Shown: piece after piece, positions 21,513-31,440 of the stretch
How positions within the stretch are numbered: the first letter of the stretch is position 1
How the letters are laid out: every line of letters starts with the position of its first letter
Source: Castanea sativa
Lineage: Eukaryota; Streptophyta; Magnoliopsida; Fagales; Fagaceae
Direction of reading: 5' to 3'
Length of the DNA stretch: 64,000 nucleotides
Assembly (NCBI RefSeq): GCF_040712315.1
Contig: NC_134013.1
Coordinates: 76,080,001-76,144,000, forward strand
Notes under the pieces: model-generated
Told to the model about the DNA's origin: nothing
Database searches by the model: none
What the model saw: only the letters and a program-made list of their open reading frames with translations
Program-made: the position numbers and the translations under genes

Positions 21513-22690
21513 TCTATATATATATATAATAGGTGAAATTAAGAAAACTCAAATTAAAATTCCAAATCAGAATTCCAATTTTGCGCTATGTGTCATAAAT
21601 TATTTATTCTTAAAGAGTTTTATATCTTAATTTTAGAATCAAATGTGGGTGTGGGGGGCAAAAAGATCCTGATGAGAATGTGGGCCTTTTGGGCCGTGTT
21701 AAGGAAGGCCGACCTGCTCCTGGGTTTAGAATTTGTTAGTACTATGGGTCGGCCCATACGCCGAGGATTCGAGGATCCAGCCGAGGGTGAACTTACCCTC
21801 GGATGGACACCGAAGAACTCGGGATTTCGTAGTAAAGATTAGGGGATGACACGGTTAAGGCCAATGGTTAAAAGGGGTAAACCCTAGAATGCCCCAGAAG
21901 CACCGGTGTTGAAGAAATGTCAAAAATAAAGGCTGCCACCTCCACATTAAAGACCCTGCACCTACCACCCTGGCCGCATTTATGGGGAAGTGACACCTGA
22001 ACAGTGGAAGAGAAACTTCTGGTTACTATTCAAAGGCACTGAGAAAAGAAATATCTAGGCTAAGGGGGAGGTGAAGCAACACGTGTACAAAGTATTCAAA
22101 AGAGTAGTATTTAAAGAGCAATCTAAGACAGAAAATGGAGACGGACTTTTTGTAACCTAAAAAGAAAAGAAACAAAGAGAGAGATAATATAAGAACAATT
22201 CTCGGCTTATGTCCGAGGAAGCTATTTTACAATATTCCTTACTGTTTCCAAGTACTTGCAATCTTTAGTTTGCCATTTAATTCTCACACACTTCTAACCT
22301 GGGTTTCAAGCCCACACTCTACAAATTCATATTGTTTAAGGCTCATTGGGCCTGAGCCCATAACTGTTCTTGGGGTCAGGTGCAATTGTGCACTTACAGT
22401 GGGACCCCATCATAAATATTCATTCAGGTGAGTTATTAAGTACAAAAACCAAAGAGTCTAAAATAAATGAATCGTAAAAAAAAAAAAAGGACAATTTACA
22501 TTTTATTCCTAATAGTATCCTTACAATTTTTTTTAAAGAGTTAGTAAAATATAAAAATGGCTATCAATAGTATTTAAATTATATATATAAGAATTATATT
22601 TTTTTTTAAGGAAAATATAAGAATTATATTATGCATCTTATTGTATATCTTTAAGTGTATCCATGTATATGCATGGGGGTTACAAGTTAG
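21513..22690 (+). mobile_element. Probable short non-autonomous Helitron, copy 2, split by a solo LTR
   Basis: Sibling of the element at 4508-8678: starts aa-TCTATATATATATA, continues ataggtgaaattaag, and ends ggttacaagTTAG-T with the palindrome CCATGtatatgCATGG about 10 nt before the end. Without the solo LTR it is about 420 bp. It keeps the uninterrupted ataggtgaa that is broken in copy 1, while copy 1 keeps the uninterrupted aaatgtgagaccac broken here. No coding capacity. Confidence 0.55.
21650..22398 (+). mobile_element. Solo LTR of a Tat-lineage element
   Basis: Starts tgtggggggcaaaaagatcc and ends gtgcacttaca, with perfect 5-bp duplications gtggg on both sides (21645-21649, 22399-22403). 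It is the same family as the LTR at 58672-59410: the first 230 bp align with substitutions only. No internal element sequence is present. The empty target is visible in the sibling repeat near 8388-8402. Confidence 0.95.
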
Positions 22691-24508
22691 TCCATGTAAT
22701 CCACAGGAATGACGTAATATAATTTTTCCTCTTATTCAATTTTTTTTGTTTAACTATGAAATTTGATCATTATGGTAGTCAAGAATAAATATTTATTATA
22801 ATTGTATTTGTATTTAGAAATATATATATATTTTATAGTGTTATTAGGTATCTATTATGATTGTATTTGTATATGGAATATACATTCTTTCTTTTTAAAT
22901 AAAGAAATATACATTCTACTATTATAAATATAGAATAGAATTTAAATTCAATTAAAAAATATATAGTAGAATATTATAAGCTTATGTGCCACAATATTAC
23001 GAGGTCAATTAAAAAAAAGAATTCAATTATATATATATATATATTATATAGATTATAGATAATAATATTATGTATTTATATAATATTAACGGTCACTTTG
23101 ATCGTGGTTGGATTTTCACTAACACTTCTAACATCGAGTTGATACTTTGGATTTTTTAAAAAGCACCTACAGCTAAACTGAAAATGATATGAATTTAAGA
23201 TTAAAACAAAACAATGGAGGACTAAATTAGAAATTAGAAGTCATAGACCCTCCACAAGATGAATAAGTTGCGGTTTAGAACTTTTTTTTTTCTTCAAAAT
23301 ATAACTTATTAAAACTTTACTTCTTTTTAAGGTTTTTTTTTTTAATTATTTATTTTGGTTCAAAAAACCTCATTATGCCCACTTCTTCGAAAGAGTTTAA
23401 CATGACAACTTTCACCTTCTTCAATAACAAACATGCAAGCAAACACATATAGTTTGTTCTTGCCAACATGGTCTTCTTCTGCGAGTACAATGAAAACCCT
23501 TAGCCTGTAGAAGTGCCTCCACCAAAGCTTCTTAAACTGCTATATCTATTGAGCTTCTGCCATAGCTATTACATTCCAAAAAGATCTTGTTTCCATCCTT
23601 ATTTATAGCTTCGAAAGCATACCCACTTCTTCTAGTCTTCTTGATGATCAATTGCCACTCCTTGTTATCAATTTTTATTTTTACTAATAGTATGCCTGTG
23701 TGATACCCAAATTAACTAAAATTGTTATGTAAAATATATTTTTTAAAAAGGTCTTAAATATTGATGAAACAAATAATAAAATAATTAACAAAATAAAAAA
23801 TAAAAAATTACCATAAGTTATATGATAGGAGGCAATCATGTAATTTTTTTTTATTAAAACTAAAATTATGGAAGATGAATAGAATAACTTAAAAAAAAAA
23901 AAAAAAACTTAGTTTCTTTCAAAGATTGAAATAGTAATTTTAAACTTATTAGAAGTATGGTAATAAAATTTCATTTAGAGTAGAATTAACTTGCCAAGAG
24001 CCTTGTAGTTGTAGGGTTTAAGGGGAAAAAGGTTTGAGCGGTGGAATTAGCAGCATACACAGAATATTGTAATTATTTCAAAAAAAGAAGTAAAATTAAC
24101 TTAATAATTTCAAAGTATTTATAGTTTGATGAGAATTCTTTATTATACATGTGACATAAGAAGAAGAGAACATTCACTTATCACAACCATGATTTCTAAT
24201 ACAGAGTCTATGATTTTTATTAATGAGAAGTTACTGAAAGGAACATCTATACTGTTCTTATAAGTTTGAATTAAAAAGAAAAAGACAAGGAATGGATTTG
24301 TTCAGTTATGCCCAGAGGTTGGTATGTTTTACAGTACTACAGCCGAATATGTTTTCGTATACTTCAATTTTAGATGGTGATTGCCCCTAATATATAAATA
24401 AACGTTTGGTTAGTCAACTATTTTGAATTGGCTTGGTCATGCTGAAGACAGCGGAACTTCAATTTATTTTTAATTAAATGGTATGACGTAGAGTATGTTT
24501 GTCTATTT
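22691..24508. other. AT-rich intergenic stretch
   Basis: Long A/T runs and an AT microsatellite near 23030-23045. Apart from the short coding-like fragment at 23470-23669 no gene or repeat with clear borders is seen. Confidence 0.5.
23470..23669 (-). pseudogene. Short coding-like fragment of unknown origin
   Basis: The minus strand reads about 45 codons (EWQLIIKKTRRSGYAF, then INKDGNKIFLECNSYGRSS), one stop, then more protein-like sequence (EALVEALLQAKGF). Composition differs from the AT-rich surroundings. I do not recognise the family; an RNase H-like or other retroelement scrap is possible. No start codon or splice signals are clear. Confidence 0.25.
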
Positions 24509-25910
24509 TGTTAGGATAGTGCCATTAAATTTTATTATATGATGTTATGTATAACATTATGTATGACTTAATGTTATGATTAATAAAATTGTTTTATTAT
24601 TATCTAAAAATAATGGTAACATGAATATTGGAACCTTATCATATAGTCCATGAGATGCATAGTATGTGATTTATGTGAAAAGTTATAGAAGATATAAATC
24701 ACAAGTTTTTTGTAAACACAAAATTTTAGTTCCTAGTTGGTGATGAAATTGTGCATTTTATCTGCGAAGATTATAACATATCAACTAAGATGATTTGTCT
24801 TGATCATGGAAATTGAGATTTCTAGTTAGTATGTTGATATGTTTTAAGAGTTAAAACATATTGAATTGGACCGTTGTGAGATTTATTATTCTCTTAACGA
24901 CTGTCAAATGAATAATAAACTCACGACTTATATTTACATGAACTCTTAATTCGAAGAGGATAATGGACCTGATCATAAGATGTAGGTTACTTTGATATAT
25001 TAGGAGTGAGATCTAAAGTCACTATAAAAACGTCAGTATGTTGAGCAACCACATTTAGTGTTGATGGAACATATATTCTTAAGATGAAATTCATAATCTT
25101 TTAATGGAGATACAAAATATTATCTTGAGATAAGTTTAATGGTTTTGGTTATTTAGAGTGTTAGGCTTAACCACTTTAGTAAAGAGTTACTAAAGTATAT
25201 ATTTATGAAATTGGATTTTATAAATATATGATGAATAACTTAAAGGATTAAATCGGGTACTCAAGGAATTAAGATGTAGTAATTTTCAAAGTGGCAACCT
25301 ATATTCATGACTTTGTATTACTACGAATATTTTATGAAGGGGTTGTATAGACAATAAAGTCTTGGGATATAATTTATAAATAAGGCCTAGAGTGCAACTA
25401 TATTTATATAGTGGTATTAAATATAGTTAATGGTAACTTTTGACTTGTCAAGAGTTAACAGAAAAACCCAAGGCCCATTGGAGCTAGTGTCTTATTGGTC
25501 CCTTTTAGTCCCACTCCAAGCCACACATTAAAACTCAATTGGAAAGGCCCAAAAGGCTAGCCCAATTAGATAATCAGTTAGATACAAAGGGAAAAATATA
25601 TAGAATTTTTATGTAAGTGACATAATTGTGAAATGATGTGTATGTGAGTGTGAGACACTCTCTTATTCTCTCTTGAAAATTGATTGAGAGACCACACTTC
25701 TTGGGTGTAAAGTGGAATTGGAGTGAAGATTAAAAGTGTTCCCAAGTACTTCTAATCATTTGTTTTGAATTTCACTGCACTAAGGTACGCTCGTTTGTTC
25801 TTGAATTCTGAAATTTACATAGTACATGTTATCAATTGCGACTGAAGTAGATTCGTTTATTTTCCGCTGCATATGTTTTGTATGCGATACAAACATGTAT
25901 TTTTCCAACA
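24509..25910. mobile_element. Solo LTR, about 1.4 kb
   Basis: Ends TGTTAGGATAG and TTTTTCCAACA with perfect 5-bp duplications tattt (24504-24508, 25911-25915). The TGTTgga/tccAACA ends resemble Copia LTRs. There is no coding sequence inside; near 25580-25660 a TATA-like stretch and aagtgacat...gagtgtgagaca may be the transcribed part. Superfamily is inferred from end bases. Confidence 0.85.
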
Positions 25911-25915
25911 TATTT

Positions 25916-28715
25916 AGCACCAACTTATTTGACAAATATTCTTATATTCAAAGAAAAAAAAGTAAATTTTAAAAAAAAGTCGTACATTTTTGTACATTAA
26001 AAAAAAAAAATCTTAAAGTTAAAAGCTACATAAAAAATTTTAAAGTTAAACACTAAATAAAAAATGAACTATTTTAAAAAAAAATTTATTAGAAAAATGA
26101 TAAAATAATAAATGTTATTGACAACTTTTTATATTTCTCATAAAAATGGTATTAAAATTTATTAATAAAAAAATTTGGATATAACTAGACACATTGGTGT
26201 GTCGCTAAAATCTATAGAAACAAATATAGATAGCCACTGTTCCATCTTAAGTTGCATGCTAAGAGTGCATTAGGAAACAATTTTTAACATTATTTTTTTG
26301 TACAATTTTTTAAAAACTTTTTTATTCCAAATTTTCTCAAATTTTCAAATATTTTTAAAGTACAAGTATACTTTAGTACACTTTTAACAAATATTTTTAG
26401 CAAAAAGTTAAATAAAATGTTCCCAGTTAGATCAATTAGTAAAAAATTTTTGTTCTCGTATAAAAGATCCAAGGTTTTATCATCATTTACTCAAAAAATC
26501 ATTAGACTTTATTTCTCTTTATAGCATGAAAAATGAAGAGTTCCCCTCTTTCTATATTTGATAAAATAATAGTAATTTTTATAACAAAATTTGGCAATTT
26601 TAGTGGAAGGGTATAATATTAGTAGAGAATTGTTTGCAACCAAGGCTTTCTCTGCAACTGTACAGCGGTGGAAGTAACCACTCTCACACACCGACACTCA
26701 CGCGCATTCATTTAAATGGTCCTCTTTTTCTTTTTCTTTTTTTCATTTTCTAGTCTTCAATGTTGATAGTTTTATCTCATATTCCCAACTAAGTCCATTA
26801 TGATTTCTCAACAAAAAAAAAAAGTCCATTATGAATGTATGATTTGTCTTGCCAGCTGTAATTAGCCAAATTATGTCCCAGACTTCCAGTTCTTGCCAAA
26901 TGGATAAAAATGAGAGACGAGATCTGATTTTTTTTTTTTTTTTGGATGAAAAAAAGGGTAATTTGCACTTTCAATCGAAGAGAAATATCATAATGTTAAA
27001 AAGGGTGAGAGCCACATCATTTATTGTAACTCAAGTTGTTACAACTACAACTTGGCAACTTTTTGATGATTAATGAATAGAGTTCTTAAACAACTTACTA
27101 CTACATTTTATCTTAGTTTGTCTTTGGGATGTTTTTGAAGTTCTTAACCACAAGCATTCATTTAATAATTGGTAAACATTTATCATATGAATGCATTGGC
27201 CTCCTTGGGAATGAGTTTTAGAATGAAAATGCAAAGGTTTGTGAAAGATTTGAGCTTTGAAATAGAGTAACTTGCTTAGTAATAGTAGTTTTCAAAGCCT
27301 AAATTGTTGAAGGGTGAGGAGCGAGCATAAACTTGCAAATATAATGTTTTGTGCACCACAAAAAGGTGTGAATTTATGAACTCTAATGTGCTTAATTAGT
27401 CACACTCAGGCATTAAGTATAAGTAGATTTTGGCTTTGTTCATTTTTATTTTTGGATGGATTTGGCCTTTCTAATTGAATATTTGAATGTGTTGATATTA
27501 CTTGTTAGTTTCAAGTTTCAACCATTGGTGCTTGGCCTCTTCCATCTCATACTATTCAATTTCAATGCACGATGTCCGTGATCATTTGGTCTCTGCTTCT
27601 GTGTCTCCAATTTAATATTGAATTACTCACATCGCAGACTTTGTCTTACTTTGAGGAAATCAATGTTTAAATCCTCACTTTTTTCCACCATGTAAGCAAA
27701 TGATATCATTGTAAATTAAGCCATATCTTGTGATTATTATAAAGGCGACAACAACATAGCTTTGGTTGGCACAGCTAGTTTTTGCCTTTGACTTAGTTTA
27801 TAGCTTTATACCACAAATTAAGGTGGATTGAAATAAGTTGGAGTGGGTGATAAGTCCTTTTATTTTTATGATAATGGTAAACGACTAGGTCAGATTATAA
27901 TTTCTTTTACCAATAGGCATATCCATAGTCTAATTATATATATTTTACTGCAGCAGGCAAAAGTTAGAATGGAAACTGAGGATAATTTAATAATTTAATC
28001 CATAAGAATGTTTAATATAATCTTGAAACAGAATGACCTTGATAGATATGTTGTTTTTATAAGTTTGACAGAGCACTATATATCTACAGATAAATTATAT
28101 GTGAGAATAGCTACGAATCTAGAGAAGATTTCCTGTTCTCTGCAAAATTGGAAATCAAATCTTTAAAACAAAAGAGGTTAAAACTAATGAATAAAATGTG
28201 AGGGGCAGGGGTTCATTACCTTTTAGAAAAGTTAAGGTTTTAAGGTCATAACTTCTTACGCAACTTGCTAAAGTGGCAAGCTGTGATTGGATGAAAATTA
28301 ATTTTACATGGATTTGTCACTGACACCACTTTATTATGTACCAATTACAACATGCCACCTTAATAGTTGTGAAAAAGTCATGAAAATTTTTGTGTCACTA
28401 GATGTATTATTAAGAAAATAAGACAGAAATTAGGTGAACTTATTGGTAGTTTCTTTTGATATGCATAGCAGATAACACTCCCTCAACAGGTCAACATTTG
28501 CTAGTTTGAAGATGAAGAATGGTTGTCACAGTAAGTTTACATCTGAGTATTAGTCATTAGAAATATTGATTAAATCATTTGATTCTTATTCTTAGTTCTT
28601 ACCTTAAAAATACGCAACTACATGAATGTCATACCTGCCCTTCTCTAGCAAAGTTCAAATTCTCTTCAGAGAAGAAACCTACAAGAAAGAAAACCATTTG
28701 CTTCCCATTTTGTCT
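25916..28715. other. Intergenic region upstream of the receptor-like kinase
   Basis: AT-rich, with a poly(A) micro-insertion at 26804-26821 and no convincing coding sequence. The last several hundred bases must include the kinase promoter. Small upstream frames lie directly before the kinase start. Confidence 0.5.
26791..26834 (+). mobile_element. Micro-retroinsertion: 18-bp poly(A) insert with 13-bp target duplications
   Basis: aagtccattatga occurs at 26791-26803 and 26822-26834. Between them is only tttctcaac plus an A run. A poly(A) insert with a long target-site duplication is the mark of LINE-driven insertion; here almost no element body was copied. Confidence 0.65.
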
Positions 28716-28740
28716 ATGAGATAACAATATGGAGCTTTGA
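28716..28740 (+). promoter_or_regulatory. Two minimal upstream ORFs before the kinase start
   Basis: ATG AGA TAA (28716-28724) and ATG GAG CTT TGA (28729-28740) precede the main ATG at 28740-28742. The second stop overlaps the main start in the form TGATG. If the transcript begins upstream, ribosomes would need to reinitiate or leak past both, which would lower kinase output. The effect is inference. Confidence 0.5.
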
Positions 28741-30092
28741 TGGAAGACAAGAAAGCAAATATCGTTGCTGTTACAACAGTGATCTCCCTCATCATTCTTA
28801 TCATTGTTGCTCGTGTCTTTCTCAAACTTTCCAAAGCTTTCTTTCTCATTTGTGGAGCAGGTATAGCAGTGATCCTTGCTGTCTTTGCATACCTAGTAAT
28901 CAGAAGACATTATAATCGAAGGAGACGGTTGTTGGAATCAAAACTGGTATCAGAAGGAAGAGAGCTTCGTATTGAGTATAGTTTTCTCAGGAAAGTTGCT
29001 GGAGTTCCAACAAAGTTTAGATACAAGGAGCTAGAGGAAGCAACAGACAATTTCCATTCAATGTTAGGCCAAGGAGCTTCTGCAACAGTTTTCAAAGGAA
29101 TACTAAATGAAGGGACAGCTGTTGCAGTGAAGCGGATTAATGGAGAGGAGCGCGGGGAGAAGGAGTTTAGATCAGAAGTTGCAGCCATTGCAAGTGTGCA
29201 ACATGTAAATCTAGTGCACCTTCTTGGCTATTGTTGTGTTCCTGGGGAACCTCGCTTCCTTGTTTATGAGTTTATACCAAATGGTTCCTTGGATTGTTGG
29301 ATTTTCCCCAGAAGGGGAAGGCACAACCGGCGTGGGGGGTGCTTGTCTTGGGACTTAAGGTATAGAGTTGCCATTGATGTTGCTAAGGCACTGTCTTACT
29401 TGCATCATGACTGCCGTTCAAGGGTCTTACACCTTGATGTCAAGCCAGAAAATATACTTCTTGATGAGAATTATAGAGCAATTGTTGGAGATTTTGGTCT
29501 CTCAAAGCTTATGGGAAAAGATGAGAGTAGAGTTATGACAAATATCCGGGGGACTAAAGGTTACTTGGCCCCGGAGTGGCTATTGGAGCAAGGAATATCT
29601 GAGAAATGTGATATCTATAGCTATGGCATGGTTCTTCTAGAGATGATTGGAGGTCAGAGAAATATTTGCTTGGTAGAAAATGGTAAGGACAAGTCTGAAA
29701 GGAAATGGATATATTTCCCAAGAATTGTGAACGAAAAATTGGGGGAAGGGAAGCTTATGGAAGTTGTTGATCCAAGGCTAGTACATGGTGGAGGCATTGA
29801 TGAGGGGGAGGTAAGGAGATTGGTTTATGTAGCCTTGTGGTGCATACAAGAGAGGGCTAGATTGAGGCCTAGCATGGCTCGTGTGGTCGAGATGCTTGAA
29901 GGTCGAGTGGCTGTGGATGCGCCCCCTGATTCCAAAATGATCGTTGTTGATTTATTGTCAATGGATCATGAAGAGCAGCCACAAGGCCATGACAGGCCAA
30001 AGGTTGCTGCAATAGCACCAATCCTAGTAGATAGTAGTTGTCCTACCACATCTACATACTCATTTGCCATGTCAGTTCTATCTCCACGGTAA
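28740..30092 (+). CDS. Receptor-like protein kinase without ectodomain (At5g20050-like)
   Basis: Intronless, 450 aa. Two hydrophobic segments (about 9-25 and 33-55) precede a basic stretch (RRHYNRRRRLL), so it is probably membrane-anchored with a cytosolic kinase and almost no extracellular part. Kinase marks: Gly loop GQGASATVFKG (110-120), K131, alpha-C E146, catalytic HLDVKPEN (D233, K235, N238), DFG 251-253, APE 277-279. The usual R before the catalytic Asp is L, so it is a non-RD kinase, a class often linked to immune signalling. I recall the Arabidopsis relative At5g20050 as similarly short. A Ser/Thr-rich tail of about 60 residues follows the kinase domain. The start is the ATG at 28740, just after two tiny upstream frames. 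No damage is seen. Ligand and pathway are unknown. Confidence 0.93.
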   Translation: MEDKKANIVAVTTVISLIILIIVARVFLKLSKAFFLICGAGIAVILAVFAYLVIRRHYNRRRRLLESKLVSEGRELRIEYSFLRKVAGVPTKFRYKELEEATDNFHSMLGQGASATVFKGILNEGTAVAVKRINGEERGEKEFRSEVAAIASVQHVNLVHLLGYCCVPGEPRFLVYEFIPNGSLDCWIFPRRGRHNRRGGCLSWDLRYRVAIDVAKALSYLHHDCRSRVLHLDVKPENILLDENYRAIVGDFGLSKLMGKDESRVMTNIRGTKGYLAPEWLLEQGISEKCDIYSYGMVLLEMIGGQRNICLVENGKDKSERKWIYFPRIVNEKLGEGKLMEVVDPRLVHGGGIDEGEVRRLVYVALWCIQERARLRPSMARVVEMLEGRVAVDAPPDSKMIVVDLLSMDHEEQPQGHDRPKVAAIAPILVDSSCPTTSTYSFAMSVLSPR

Positions 30093-31125
30093 GCTCCAAG
30101 AACAGCAAAGCTTGCTCCCTCAGGAATCTTAACTTGATTGATTGATCAGTTAAAAATTAAGGTATCATCTTCATACTTTGAAGTTCAATTTTTTTCCTTG
30201 GCAAATGCTTACACAGAGTATGAACATATTTCCCTAGTTTGTACACAATAAACTTTAATAGATTATCTGCATTAGTGTATGTTTTGTTCTCATAGCAAAT
30301 GTTCTGACCGGAAATTGAGAATTGGAACTAATTTATCCGTTTCACATTTTTTAGAGGATAATCTTTAAGAACATCATTACATTACAAAACTAGTTTTGGG
30401 TTGGTATATGCAAGTAAACGAAGGCTGAGAGCCCCAAATGAGCTTTGAAAATTAGCATTCGAGAACAATACTCACGTGCTTAACCATCACACTTGGGGGC
30501 ACATTCTCAGGGCCGGCCCTAGGCCTAGGTCACTTAGGCCATCACCTACGGGCCCTTACTAGAGAAAGACCCCAAATTTGGGGGCAAAAATTAATATTTT
30601 TTTTTGAGATATAGGGAAAAAAAATTAGTTTTACATTTTTTCTCTACTTTTAAGAAGTTCCAAAGAATTAAGAAGTATTAGAGATAATACAACTTTAAAT
30701 ACATAGGTCTTACAAATATATGTATACTAATCACAATAAATAATTCAGATGGGAAAATACTAGAAATATTATTAATTTTACTTGAAAACTTTTCCAAATT
30801 GATGTAACAATTAATATGATATGTGAACGTTAACAACCTATTATCTTTAACATCATTCATTCAAATACTTGTTTATTATCTTCTTGAAATGTCACTAATC
30901 TTATTCATTGCTACATTGCTTGTAAGTTGTTTTAAAATTTATTATAATTTTAGCATATTTCCCAAAAAAAAGTATATTACAAATAAAAAAGAATGGATTT
31001 TTGTTATACAAAAATTATGATATTAAACATTAGTTAAATATTATTTAAGTGATAATAAAAATGCCTAATTTAAATATATCGTCTTAGGCTTCCAAATTTG
31101 TTGGGCTACCTCTTCACATTCTACC
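30093..31125. other. 3' flank of the kinase and decayed hAT-like sequence
   Basis: The first 200 bp are likely the 3' untranslated region. Around 30508-30580 cagggccggccctaggcc...gcccttac resembles the CAGGGCCGGCC end of a hAT-type element; a possible partner (cgtcttaggcttcc) lies near 31080. Borders and target duplication are not clear. The AT-rich interior is noncoding. Confidence 0.4.
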
Positions 31126-31141
31126 AATTGACTTTGTAATT

Positions 31142-31306
31142 TTTTATTTTTATTTTTTATACAAGATAGAATTTCTATTCTAGCATAATCTAAGTGTATA
31201 TGTATGTGAAACTTCTTCCCGGAGACTTGAACCTCGGCCCTTGCCCCTATACCCTACAAACACTTATACTTGTGGAGTGACCACCGCACCAAGAGTATGC
31301 GGTGGT
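31142..31306 (-). mobile_element. tRNA-derived SINE, copy 1
   Basis: The minus strand reads A box TGGTGCGGTGG and B box GGTTCAAGTC about 50 bp apart, then a 3' end tatcttgtat with an A-rich tail. Perfect 16-bp duplications aattgactttgtaatt flank it (31126-31141, 31307-31322). It shares its sequence throughout with the SINE at 43656-43815. The boxes are the internal RNA polymerase III promoter; the element depends on LINE proteins. Confidence 0.9.
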
Positions 31307-31322
31307 AATTGACTTTGTAATT

Positions 31323-31402
31323 CTTGACAATATGAGGTTGATGTCTTTTAAATGAGTGGATCACCCCGTTGTAATACTAAATTTCCAATGATTCCAGGAC
31401 CC

Positions 31403-31440
<38 letters not shown>

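Noticed and set aside
28737..28739. TTG start one codon before the kinase ATG
   Set aside because: Plant nuclear genes use ATG; 28740 is the natural start.
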